Assembly (NCBI GenBank): GCA_947184155.2
Contig: CAMXCT020002738.1
Span: forward strand, 24,470 to 88,469
Reading direction: 5' to 3'
Origin: Cladocopium goreaui
Taxonomy: Eukaryota > Sar > Dinophyceae > Suessiales > Symbiodiniaceae
DNA: 64,000 nucleotides
Shown: one piece after another, positions 10,001 through 18,901 of the stretch
Position numbering within the stretch: position 1 is the stretch's first letter
Layout of the letters: every line of letters starts with the position of its first letter
Position numbers and translations under genes: made by a program
The notes under the pieces: generated by a model
The model's database searches: none
Told to the model about the DNA's origin: nothing
What the model saw: the letters and a program-made list of their open reading frames with translations, nothing else

Positions 10001-10965
10001 CGGATGGAGCGAACCCGGGACCGGACTGTTTCGGCATTACAGACGAATGCCTTTGGCCTGGAAGAGACCCGTCTGCAAACAACAGCACCTCGATGTCGTG
10101 GATGCTGCCAGCTCTTTGCTCAGCAATCAGTTCATTTGCCACTTGGGTGCTACGAAAGTGGTGGAATTTTTTGCCGCCAGCAGCTACCATGGAGGAAGTT
10201 GATTATGCCACACTTGGGGCGGCACTCGAACGTATCAACAGCGAGAGCAACAGTTTGAGACAAGAAGTGAGCTCTTTGAGTGGTGGACTTTCGGAAATAT
10301 TCTCTGTCGTTAGAACGCACAGAGAGGACCTCGATGGTATCACGGCAGATCACGACCGTCTGGTTGAGCAAGTTGGATGGCAGCACGTCGGGATGGTACG
10401 CCTGGGAGGTTTTGATCCCTACCAGAGCTTATCAATCCAGCAGAGACAACAAGTTTTTGCCCGGGAGAGACGAAACATGATGGCCTACCGCGCGATGGGC
10501 CCGAGCGGGTTTATGTCGACAGTTCTTCACCAAGACAGGTTGTTGGGCTTGCAACGTGACTTCAATGTAGTTGGAGGGGTTGGTGCGAGGTTGGATTACC
10601 CAAGGGAGGAGGCAGGCGCAGACACCCATCTTCTCATTGAATTCAATGATGTAGTGGACGGGTCGTCATTGCCTCAAGACGTTCTTTGGGCGATCGCACG
10701 CAACAAACTACAAATAGAGTTGTACAACTGTCTGGTGAGGGAAGACTTTGTCAGAGCGCGCTTGTTTCAGCAGGCACTTTTATTCTTCATAGATGTCTCC
10801 CATCAAGATAGACTTCCGAATCGACATGATCAGGTTCGTCTATTTACATACTTGGGGGACCACCTCGAGAGCATGTCAGATGGGCTCCGTGGGGAAGATG
10901 AAGCTCGAGCCAACGAGTATCTGGCCCTCGCTGGCAGATTTCGTAGGGTGGCATCAGCACACTGA
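9895..10965 (+). CDS. Element B ORF2, coiled-coil protein with 2A-like N-terminus
   Basis: From ATG 9895 it reads 356 aa; a shorter start with good context is ATG 10189 (ACCATGGAGG). The long form holds a hydrophobic stretch followed by LADGANPGPDC near 10000-10020, where NPGP matches the core of 2A-like peptides but the upstream D-x-E is not conserved. A second hydrophobic stretch follows (about 10098-10175). Then comes a heptad-like coiled coil (ERINSESNSLRQEVSSLSGG region) and a charged C-terminal domain with no family I recognise. The first 106 bases overlap ORF1 in another frame. Confidence 0.5.
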   Translation: MDCGCRHCYTFTKRLVGQSFSLQRWTVFCFMGLQLADGANPGPDCFGITDECLWPGRDPSANNSTSMSWMLPALCSAISSFATWVLRKWWNFLPPAATMEEVDYATLGAALERINSESNSLRQEVSSLSGGLSEIFSVVRTHREDLDGITADHDRLVEQVGWQHVGMVRLGGFDPYQSLSIQQRQQVFARERRNMMAYRAMGPSGFMSTVLHQDRLLGLQRDFNVVGGVGARLDYPREEAGADTHLLIEFNDVVDGSSLPQDVLWAIARNKLQIELYNCLVREDFVRARLFQQALLFFIDVSHQDRLPNRHDQVRLFTYLGDHLESMSDGLRGEDEARANEYLALAGRFRRVASAH

Positions 10966-11321
10966 GCTTAAAGGTCATGGAGGACGCGGTCAAAGAATAC
11001 TGTGATCCTGTGAACGACAGTACATTGACCAGAGTGAACAATTGAGGACTCCCGGTTTTGTCGTGATGCAAAGTTGTAATGAAATTTAGTGTTAGAGTCT
11101 AGAGACGTAAATCTCGGTTGTATAGGTCGAGAGTGGGTACCATGTTACAGATGCCTATTCTCTATCTGACACATCATACACCTCATGACTCACAGTGATG
11201 TCAAGCAAGCTGGACAAAACTAAGTTGTCCTGGGGCTCTCATTGGGCCCCTTATGTAAAAGGGACAGATATGACCAGAATGTCGGTAGCTAAATACTACC
11301 TCAGGTCCATGTTGAACCAAG
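10966..11321. other. Non-coding gap in element B
   Basis: No ORF of interest is present. It contains an inverted repeat GGACAA...TTGTCC near 11213-11231 and leads directly into the hairpin series. It may be untranslated sequence of the flanking ORFs. Confidence 0.4.
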
Positions 11322-11585
11322 TTCCGGACAAGCATGCGGTCGGAAATTTGGTGTTCAGTTTTCATTAAGGTTCAAGTTCCGACAATCATGAAGTCAGGAA
11401 GTGGACATTCAATTTTCTTTCAAAATCAATCCTCTGGCAATCATGCAGTCAGGAATTGGATGTTTTGAAGTGGCGAAAACCACATAGTTCGCAGTCAGGC
11501 TGATGTCTCCGACAATCATGCTGTCAGAAACCTTTAAGCCCATTTTCTCTTCATGTCACGTTTCTGACAAACATGCAGTCAGAAA
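11322..11585 (+). repeat. Five short hairpins with a conserved AAnCATGnn loop
   Basis: Copies lie at 11322-11345, 11377-11400, about 11432-11453, about 11506-11530 and 11561-11585. Each is two complementary arms around a 9-base loop of the form AAnCATGnn. The last copy, TTTCTGAC-AAACATGCA-GTCAGAAA, is a perfect 8-bp stem. Others use CCGAC/GTCaGG or CTGGC/GTCAG, with G-T pairs or a one-base bulge. A weaker sixth, GGAC-AATCATGTA-GTCC, is at 12713-12729. Spacing is irregular (about 55 to 75 bp), so this is not a CRISPR array. It lies just upstream of the kinase-like ORF. A protein-binding RNA or DNA site is one possibility. Confidence 0.7.
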
Positions 11586-11653
11586 TTAGCATTTGGGTTC
11601 TGGTAAAAACCCAATAATTTCAGGTCTTCTGGAACCTGCGGCGTTTGATTGCC

Positions 11654-12520
11654 ATGAGTCGCAAATTTACAGGGAGGCCACCACCTTTATCGACTCATCC
11701 AACCGGCAAGTATTGGGGTAAGCCTCCAGCTTTGGCTCCTCCTGGACACAAAGGCAAAGGAAAAGGAGGCCGTATTGTCTTTTCCGCACCAGAGGAGTCC
11801 ATTTGTGACACGATCGACCACAGCAATTTGCGGGGAATTTTGAGAGACCTTTGCTACTGGCAGAGCCACGTCACGACAGTGGAAGAGCTTGCTGGCAAAG
11901 TGACGTCTGCCGATTGGTACCCTTTGCTGTTGGGCAAACTTGCTGAGTCGGTCGTCGTAATATCTGGTGCCCCCAATGTCGGCAAATCCAGCCTAGCAGT
12001 TCACCTGGCCAAGACTTTGGGTTTGCTGCGTACAAAAACTACGAGCAAAAATTTCTGGCTGTTTGCTCGTAGTGAAAGGCCGTACTTTTCCCTCTGGGTG
12101 TATTGCACCGATTCGTTCTGGAGTGAAGATGAGCCATCTTGGCCTCGGATGCGACAATCTGTATCGTCTATCACTTCAAGCGAAGAATTCGGCACAGGCG
12201 CAGTCATTCTCGAGGGTCACAGGATTTTTGCCTTTCCAGGTTATGCCGACTTGGCCACCACTATTGTTTACCTGGCGGCTACTGACAAACTTTTGTTTGA
12301 GCGAGGAACAGAAGCAGGGTCAATTCGGAAACACAAGCTTTTCTTGTCGAATGCACTGGACCAACTTCAAAAGCTCAACAAGATGATCATTCTGGAAGGC
12401 GAAAAATCGCAGGTCTATTTGGTGTGCCAAGCCTTACAAATCGCCCTCCTAGAGGACGCGAATTTGGACGCATCACATCTGTCGGCGGACATCGAGCTCG
12501 ACGGGAGGTGGACATTTTAA
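11654..12520 (+). CDS. Element B ORF3, P-loop kinase-like protein
   Basis: From ATG 11654, 288 aa. A basic Gly/Lys-rich N-terminus (GHKGKGKGGR) precedes an NTPase core. Walker A is GAPNVGKSSLA (about residues 105-115, nt 11966-11998), matching GxxxxGK[ST]. A later strand, GAVILEGHRIFAF, followed by TIVYLAATDKLLFERG, recalls uridine or nicotinamide riboside kinases, where [ILV]-x-EG is followed by a lid-type arginine. This is inference from motif order only; a mobile-element or viral ATPase is an alternative. It is the best-defined protein of element B and has no counterpart in elements A, C or D. Confidence 0.6.
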   Translation: MSRKFTGRPPPLSTHPTGKYWGKPPALAPPGHKGKGKGGRIVFSAPEESICDTIDHSNLRGILRDLCYWQSHVTTVEELAGKVTSADWYPLLLGKLAESVVVISGAPNVGKSSLAVHLAKTLGLLRTKTTSKNFWLFARSERPYFSLWVYCTDSFWSEDEPSWPRMRQSVSSITSSEEFGTGAVILEGHRIFAFPGYADLATTIVYLAATDKLLFERGTEAGSIRKHKLFLSNALDQLQKLNKMIILEGEKSQVYLVCQALQIALLEDANLDASHLSADIELDGRWTF

Positions 12521-13382
12521 CCTTCCTCATGTCTATATACAGACCCGGCATTTATGGTCGACTCAGGAAGTTTATTTGCGCTTAACAGTGAGACGATTTC
12601 ATGGTACAATTTCCAGGTTTCACAATGTGCTGGCCATTTTCGGCTTCCCTTCATATTTTTTCGGGCCGTGACAATGCAGTGTATCACTCAGGAAGGTACA
12701 AACCTCAAAGCAGGACAATCATGTAGTCCAGAGAAAGTTTGCCTTCAACCGTCAGTTTACTCGGGGGTCAGTCGGGACGCCTGAAGGCAACTCAAGAATC
12801 TCAGGCAACCATGGGATCCAAAGTAGGGCGCCATTACTTGGATCTAAGATTCTGAAAGCACCCAAGTATTTCAGAAACCATTGGATTCATTGGTTAGCGC
12901 CTTTAAATTTCGGATCTTGGACCCTCGAGGACTTCCCACTGTGAACTTTGTTCTCAATGTGAAATTTTACGGTTACTCACATCATTTGTTTGGATATTTT
13001 GGTGTTAAACATTGAACCCGATCTTTTCATTGGGTCAAATCCTCGAAGTGAAATTCACCCCCCACTAAAGGAACGGGTAGCATGTTTGCACAGGCAGGTT
13101 TGCAACTTGCTCGGACACTTAATCCTGTGGGACCCCATGGAATAAGGAGATTAGTCTCTGCCGACAGAAATTCCATGTTTTGTTGCCTGGTTTTGTATTC
13201 GACAGTTTTTGATTGACAGGCGACTCAAGTGTCACACGGTAACTCAGGTATACCCTGGAATTCGGAATGGCCCTGTTGTGATGTGTTGTCACATTAACAC
13301 CCAGCCTCTCTTCTCTTAAATGTGGGCTTACAGCTCTAGGCGTTGTGAATGTCCGGACCAAGCTCGAGGAAGTCGTTTCACA
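12521..13382. other. Non-coding gap in element B
   Basis: Mostly AT-rich sequence with no convincing ORF. It includes the sixth hairpin motif at 12713-12729 and repeated CCATTGGATTCATTGG-type short repeats near 12877-12893. No promoter or terminator can be assigned. Confidence 0.4.
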
Positions 13383-13862
13383 ATGCTGACGCCCCGAGAG
13401 AACCTGGATGTTGACAGCGAAGATTCGGAACCCACACCCCGCAGACACTCGGGTTTTAGGGTCGCTGCGGAGGACGGACTCCAATTGTCGCAGTTCCTCG
13501 CCAGGATCTCTAACAAGAGGTCAAGCGAGATTCGAGTTTACTCTTTTCAATCGAGAAAACCACTCCCAATGACCACAAAGATGGGAGACCTTCCTTTGAA
13601 GATGTCAATACAAATCTGGTCAGAGGATTTGGCCGGAGCCATCGAAGGAGGCCTGAAATCCTGCCATGTGAAGAGCTCCGACAAGGACGACGCGAGGGAT
13701 TACAAAGTGTTCTTCATCAGGCATATTTCCTCCTGGGAATTTTTTGACAGTTGTGAGACAGACCGAGCTCAGCAAGACCGTCGCATTCGACAACTCTCCG
13801 ACGAGGTGAACAGTCTCCGCACCAGGTTGGAGAACTTGGAGCGTGCACAAGGTACTCGCTGA
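13383..13862 (+). CDS. Element B ORF4, small protein with C-terminal coiled coil
   Basis: ATG 13383 gives 159 aa; the frame is open from 13320. An acidic start (MLTPRENLDVDSEDSEPT) is followed by a mixed middle part (SEIRVYSFQSRKPLPM) and a clear heptad-pattern C-terminus (DRRIRQLSDEVNSLRTRLENL) predicting a coiled coil. No family is recognised. The layout, a globular part plus an oligomerisation helix, would suit a structural or DNA-binding subunit, but nothing proves that. Confidence 0.5.
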   Translation: MLTPRENLDVDSEDSEPTPRRHSGFRVAAEDGLQLSQFLARISNKRSSEIRVYSFQSRKPLPMTTKMGDLPLKMSIQIWSEDLAGAIEGGLKSCHVKSSDKDDARDYKVFFIRHISSWEFFDSCETDRAQQDRRIRQLSDEVNSLRTRLENLERAQGTR

Positions 13863-14078
13863 AGGAAAGACCTGCCCCATGATTTGAGGGAAATTTTTTC
13901 CCTTCAGCTCTGCTCCGAAAGCAATCACCCCACAATGAGGTGACTTTGAGCGCCGACCCCTGACGGTCGAACCGCACAGCTGTGCCACGTTGATGAGACG
14001 AGGGCCTTCAAACTTTTCATTGCAATTTGCTGGCGTGACAATTTCAGTGGACCAAGTGTTGAACTACGGCTTCCTACT

Positions 14079-14242
14079 TCCCTTTGGCCATTACATAGGA
14101 CAACCTTGCAGTTGGAAGATTCGTTTACAATTGAGTGTGGCATCGTTTCAGTGGGATTATTCCCTTTGGCCATTACATAGGACAACCTTGCGGTTGGAAG
14201 ATTCGTTTACAATTGAGTGTGGCATCATTTCAGTGGGATTAC
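14079..14242 (+). repeat. 82-bp tandem duplication in element B
   Basis: TCCCTTTGGCCATTACATAG begins at 14079 and again at 14161. The two 82-bp copies differ at only a few positions, such as GCAGTTGG versus GCGGTTGG. It shifts the frame between copies (82 is not a multiple of three), so the ORFs at 13990-14529 and 14135-14572 are probably not both real. Confidence 0.85.
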
Positions 14243-14965
14243 GGTCCGAAAGATGGTTTGGCCTCTCCATTACAGATGAGTATAGCCGTGCGGTTGGTCC
14301 CGGTGGTATGTCCCGATTCGAGGATACCTCCCAGAGGGCTACTCTGGAAGACCGACCCAAAAAGGCCGCTCTTAGACTTGAGTCGTCGTCTGGCGGAGAG
14401 CATCGGTGGCATTCTGCTGAAGCAGTCTGGAGGCATGCCTTGCCCCTCGACAGATGCAAGTCGTCCAGTGTTGGTCAGGGACACGGTACTGACTGCCTTA
14501 TTTTGGATGTCCGGTCTTGGCCTGTATGAAAAACTTCGCTGGATGCACGTTTGCCCCGTGGGCTGGGTGTAGACCATTTGCTCCTGGACGCTTGCTGGAA
14601 TGTGGGCGTAGCTGGGGGAACAGACTACACCCCGTTGCTTCTGCTCCTACGTTGTCCTTTTTGCCGACGGATTTCCACAAGGGGTAAAGGAGTTTGGTTT
14701 GCACCTTGCACCTGGAGGACCCTTCCATGGAGGGAACGATCTTTCAGCTGTATGCTGCAAATCTATATTGCGAATCAAATTGTGGCTCAACCTATTTAAA
14801 TTTCCAGTATATGAACTCGAACAAAGCAAGGGACGTTACATCAGAGCGAGGTTAAGATTTTTCACGGAAGCACAATATTTTATCGTTCGGACAGCGTTGC
14901 ATCGAGATCAGTTTCCATTCTGCGAGCTCTTCGACCTCCCTGGGTACAAATTTTGTGATGAATAA
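14135..14965 (+). other. Possible further cargo ORFs of element B, unresolved
   Basis: Two protein-like stretches are visible in different frames: 14250-14572 (LASPLQMSIAVRLVPVVC...) and 14699-14965 (...LWLNLFKFPVYELEQSKGRY...). They may be exons of one spliced gene or a frameshifted remnant. I could not choose splice sites. From 14966 to 15244 no coding signal is evident. No family is recognised. Confidence 0.3.
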
Positions 14966-15244
14966 GCAAATTTTGAATGCAAATGCCGTTTGCGGGCTGG
15001 CTTATAGGACTTGCCAACGTGGCACTCCAGCAGACCAACCATCCCATTGGGGCTTATCCGACATGTCCACGTGACATTGAAAGGTCTGCATCAGTCCTGC
15101 CATTCCCCTCCATAGTTCGTGGGCTTTGCAAGCCACAGCAACCCGCGGAAGAACTTTCGAGGGCGTGCTTCGAAACACCTCGGCTTAAGCAGCGAGCCTA
15201 ATCGAGAGCTTGCAGAGTTGGTCCTGCCAGAGCACTAGTCGCAG

Positions 15245-15653
15245 TGGGGAATCATCGGGTGCTCTGACACTTAGCATCAAATCACTTTGTGTCAACGTTT
15301 GACAATGATGGAATCATGGCCCATCCAATGCACCAAAGACAAGCTCAGCTGGAACCACGACCGGCTTTGGATTAGACCCCCGACAGTGCAATTACTGGAA
15401 GCAAAAAGGAAATCAATAATAAGTCCGAGTGTGGTGCACTTGTTTCTCGTTTTCGAAGCGTCGGCAACTGCGTTTTTTGTAGTAAGTTTTATTTATGTAA
15501 ATGATATACTTACATAAATTCAACTTACTGTACATCACGACTGTACGTCTTAAAAATTAATATCTAATTATATGGGTATTAATTTGACAATCGAAACTTC
15601 CACCACCTTCTTGGGATGGTCTCAATCGATCTTGGTTTTGTGGGGGAAATAAG
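15245..15653 (+). repeat. Element B repeat B1'
   Basis: 409 bp, repeated at 16012-16420 with one difference seen (GATCTTGG versus GATCCTGG). It ends GGGGGAAATAAG, directly abutting A2'. A 76-codon frame inside (15287-15517, repeated at 16054-16284) follows from the duplication and is not called. Confidence 0.9.
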
Positions 15654-15693
15654 ATGTCACTCTTTTGAAAAAAGATGAAAGCCTTATTTCTCC
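15643..15693. promoter_or_regulatory. Concentric palindrome at the B1'/A2' junction of element B
   Basis: Outer arms GAAATAAG (15646-15653) and CTTATTTC (15683-15690) extend by further G-C pairs to 11 bp with one G-T pair. Inner hairpin TCTTTT-GAA-AAAAGA is at 15661-15675. Both share the centre 15668. The B1'/A2' border falls at the inner edge of the left outer arm. It is likely the recombinase recognition site present on the circular intermediate. Confidence 0.75.
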
Positions 15694-15980
15694 AAACAAA
15701 AATTTGTGAAGCCTCACAAATAAGGATAAAAACGAAACATCCCCCTTTTCGGTGGTAAACAAAGTTTGTGAAGGGTTGAAACATCAAACCAAATGTGGTG
15801 ACGCAAGCAACTTGGCGTTCAACTTCCCATTTCAATTTTTAATGTTTCGATGTGGCATTCAGAATCCATTGGAAGCAAACACATTCTTCACATGTCACAT
15901 CATCATTTGTAATGCTGTGGCTTTTCCCAATCAAGTGGTGGGAGGGCGGGAGTCCCTTTTAAATAAGGGCAATTTTTTCA
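15654..15980 (+). repeat. Element B repeat A2'
   Basis: 327-bp direct copy of A1' (8474-8800). It is followed by a 31-bp spacer, 15981-16011, beginning CCCACCCC, before B2'. Confidence 0.9.
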
Positions 15981-16011
15981 CCCACCCCGTTTTTCACTCC
16001 CACCCAAAAAT

Positions 16012-16420
16012 TGGGGAATCATCGGGTGCTCTGACACTTAGCATCAAATCACTTTGTGTCAACGTTTGACAATGATGGAATCATGGCCCATCCAATGCAC
16101 CAAAGACAAGCTCAGCTGGAACCACGACCGGCTTTGGATTAGACCCCCGACAGTGCAATTACTGGAAGCAAAAAGGAAATCAATAATAAGTCCGAGTGTG
16201 GTGCACTTGTTTCTCGTTTTCGAAGCGTCGGCAACTGCGTTTTTTGTAGTAAGTTTTATTTATGTAAATGATATACTTACATAAATTCAACTTACTGTAC
16301 ATCACGACTGTACGTCTTAAAAATTAATATCTAATTATATGGGTATTAATTTGACAATCGAAACTTCCACCACCTTCTTGGGATGGTCTCAATCGATCCT
16401 GGTTTTGTGGGGGAAATAAG
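16012..16420 (+). repeat. Element B repeat B2' (3' end)
   Basis: 409-bp copy of B1'. It ends AATAAG directly before the resumed YR frame of element A (GAAACTTTTC at 16421). Confidence 0.9.
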
Positions 16421-18388
16421 GAAACTTTTCAACAAGAGAAAGCTATTGCTGAAGGAACGAAAACAGATGTAGACCCTTTTGCATGTCCGCCTTCAGAAGT
16501 TGAACAGTCACGTGAAGACGCAGGTTTTGCACAAAGTTTCTCTTTTTCAGACGCATCAGATGGTGTTCATTTGATTGAAGGGTACTCAGCTGAGAACGTT
16601 TTCAGCCATGCCAGAGTCGGATTGGAACCTCAGGGCATTCAGCATTTCTGGGAAACTGGTTTTTGGAACGATTTCTTCAACCCCAATGTGACCTTTCTCA
16701 GTTCATTTGACAACAACTTCAAACGTCCTGTTGATCCTGTTCATGGAGATTGTCATGATGATCCTGATCAACCAGTTGAACGTCAGACGAAAACGATCAA
16801 ACTGACTGCAACGTTCATGGATCATGTCAGAGATGCAAACGTCATGAACTGGAAGGATAAGCGTGATGCAGAGTTACAGACGGCCATATACAGGTGGCAT
16901 TCAATGCTGGGCACTTGGTCTTCAGATGTGCAGGTGGTGTCACAGACCTTTTGTCGTGAGGGTTTCAAAGCACAGGCACAGGTTCTGGTTGACATCTTTT
17001 ACAACCGAGCCCCGGCTACTATTCTGAAACGCTGCAGAAGTATGTCAGAGATGACAAATTATTTTGTTGACAGAGGACGCAAGTTTCCTTGCAGTGAACC
17101 TGACATCTATGAGTTCCTTTGCGTTGAGCGGGGCAATGGAGCGCCCTCATCACGTCTCAAGGGGGACATTGAGGCCCTCACCTTTTGCAGACATGTTTTG
17201 GGTGTGTCCATTTTTGATGACACTACCAGCAGTAGACGGTGTCAGGGTGTCGCTGCCTTAGATTTGAACTACAGAGCCCGGCAAGCTGATCCACTTACTG
17301 TCAAGCAGTTAGAAACTTTGCATCAAGTTCTTTCCAATGATGAACAGATTTGGAACCTTGTTTTTGCTGGCATGTTGCTCTTTTGCACGTATGCTCGTTC
17401 ACGTTGGAGCGATGCACAACATGGAGAGATGCTCATCGAAGACACTGATTCGTCGGGAACTTGTGCTTATCTGGAGATTGCAACGGGTGTCCACAAAACT
17501 GCAAAAGCTTTACAGTTGAAACACCAATACCTTCCACTGGTAGCTCCATGTGTAGGAGTCGTTTCAGGAAACTGGGGGGAAGAGTGGTGCAGATGTAGGA
17601 AAGAGCTTGGATTGCACGACTTGACAGTTTTTCCTTTGATGCCTGCTCCGGACTCGAACCACGAGCCAACAGTGCGGCCCTTAAGTTCCTCAGAAGCTGG
17701 AAGTTGGATGCGTGATTTGCTCAAAGTCGATTGTTCCAACAAAGATTTGAAAGTCACGCCACACTCTTTGAAAGCAACTTGTTTGAGCTATGCGGCAAAG
17801 AGGGGATGTTCTTTTGAGGACCGCCTGAGCCTTGGGTATCATACTCACAGTTTGAAGATGGCATTATGCTATTCTAGGGATGGCGCTGCCCGACCGTTGA
17901 GAGTTCTTGAACAGATTCTCAGGGAGGTTCGAGAAAAGGTTTTCAAACCAGATGAGACCAGGAGCGGCAGACTCAGCACAGATCAGACTGTTGGCATTGA
18001 TGTAATCAACGAGCCAGTTGTTGGGATGAATGAGAGTTTTGAACTTGTTCCACCAGTGCAGCCGGCAGTTGAAGTTTCAGAAGGCATTGCAAGTGCCGAC
18101 AACTGTGATGAGCCGTCCGTCAGTGATCATGCCACGACAGGCAGTGGTACGGAAACCGACGTGGATACGACGGTGAAGCCGAAGATTTCCTTTAGGGATA
18201 TCCAGGCGCCGGCTGGGACCTATTTGCACCAACATGCAAAGTTTAAGACATTGCATTTGATGAAAACTGACAACAGAGTTGTTTTCTTGTGTGGACGCAA
18301 AGCGAACAGCATGTACAAAATTGCTGGAGAGCGTCACGCTTTCGACACACCAAAGTGCCGTCAGTGCTTCCGTGCAAAGCTGGACTGA
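16421..18388 (+). CDS. Element A tyrosine recombinase, main piece
   Basis: Continues the frame of 8357-8473 for 655 codons. Tyrosine recombinase residues are seen in order: R in RSRWSDAQHG (about 17398), H-S-L-K in PHSLKATCLS (about 17761; Lys replaces the usual second Arg), H in LGYHTHS, and Y in LCYSRDG (about 17870). A cysteine pair near the end (FLCGRK ... KCRQCF) suggests a zinc-binding tail, shared with the YRs of elements C and D. The enzyme would integrate the element's circular DNA without a target duplication. No stops occur, so the gene was intact when element B landed in it. Confidence 0.88.
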   Translation, partial: ETFQQEKAIAEGTKTDVDPFACPPSEVEQSREDAGFAQSFSFSDASDGVHLIEGYSAENVFSHARVGLEPQGIQHFWETGFWNDFFNPNVTFLSSFDNNFKRPVDPVHGDCHDDPDQPVERQTKTIKLTATFMDHVRDANVMNWKDKRDAELQTAIYRWHSMLGTWSSDVQVVSQTFCREGFKAQAQVLVDIFYNRAPATILKRCRSMSEMTNYFVDRGRKFPCSEPDIYEFLCVERGNGAPSSRLKGDIEALTFCRHVLGVSIFDDTTSSRRCQGVAALDLNYRARQADPLTVKQLETLHQVLSNDEQIWNLVFAGMLLFCTYARSRWSDAQHGEMLIEDTDSSGTCAYLEIATGVHKTAKALQLKHQYLPLVAPCVGVVSGNWGEEWCRCRKELGLHDLTVFPLMPAPDSNHEPTVRPLSSSEAGSWMRDLLKVDCSNKDLKVTPHSLKATCLSYAAKRGCSFEDRLSLGYHTHSLKMALCYSRDGAARPLRVLEQILREVREKVFKPDETRSGRLSTDQTVGIDVINEPVVGMNESFELVPPVQPAVEVSEGIASADNCDEPSVSDHATTGSGTETDVDTTVKPKISFRDIQAPAGTYLHQHAKFKTLHLMKTDNRVVFLCGRKANSMYKIAGERHAFDTPKCRQCFRAKLD

Positions 18389-18901
18389 AACTGAGGGGCA
18401 AAACGGTGAAATGTTGGGAAAGGGTTTTCATCAGATGTCCAATTTGCGATGTTTGTGCATTCAAGGTTTCTCAGGTACAGGTTCTCATTTTGTTGATTTG
18501 TGAGATGTCATGTGAGATGTCATGTGAGATGTCTAACTTGGAAGTTCTGATTGTTCTAAACAATGCGGAAATAACGTTCTTATTTCGGCATTGTCATTTC
18601 AATTTTCCACACTCCAATTTCAGATCTTGAGTTCGAATCTCAGACTTGTCAGTTGGCAATGAATTTTCGTTGCGCAGTGACGAGAGAGAGGATCGAAGAA
18701 ACGCGTCAGCCGGAAACTTGTCTGGGCAACACCAATGTTTGCATCGCAAAGAGATTGGATTGTCAGACATTTGAAAACACTCGTTTTATTTTATATCACA
18801 ACATCAGAGTGTTAATTTTCAACACAAGATTTCTTTTCACGTCATGGGCATGCAGAATACTTTTCAAAGCTTGTAGTTGGACTTCAGTCAGAACCAAAGC
18901 T
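18389..18901. other. YR-gag intergenic region of element A
   Basis: Contains three tandem copies of GAGATGTCATGT-like sequence (about 18502-18540). The open frame running from 18653 is weakly protein-like before ATG 18902. No promoter motif can be named. Confidence 0.4.

Larger units (their letters stand above)
8474..16420 (+). mobile_element. Element B: non-autonomous split-repeat element with cargo ORFs
   Basis: Termini are A1' (8474-8800) and A2' (15654-15980), 327 bp each with about four differences, and B1' (15245-15653) and B2' (16012-16420), 409 bp each with one noted difference. The architecture and the GGAAATAAG 3' end match elements A and D. It sits in the YR frame of element A without a target duplication and with one shared G. 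The 6.4-kb interior has no recognisable YR, RT or RNase H. It has several plus-strand ORFs of unknown type, one P-loop kinase-like, and a field of small hairpins. I infer that it is mobilised in trans by a YR such as that of A or D. Confidence 0.85.

Noticed and set aside
11322..11585. CRISPR array
   Set aside because: Motifs vary in sequence and spacing and form hairpins; no constant spacer length and no cas genes.
13990..14529. 179-codon ORF in element B
   Set aside because: Runs through the 82-bp duplication in mixed frames; low support.
15287..15517. 76-codon ORF repeated at 16054-16284
   Set aside because: Inside repeats B1' and B2'; identity reflects the terminal repeats, not selection on a protein.
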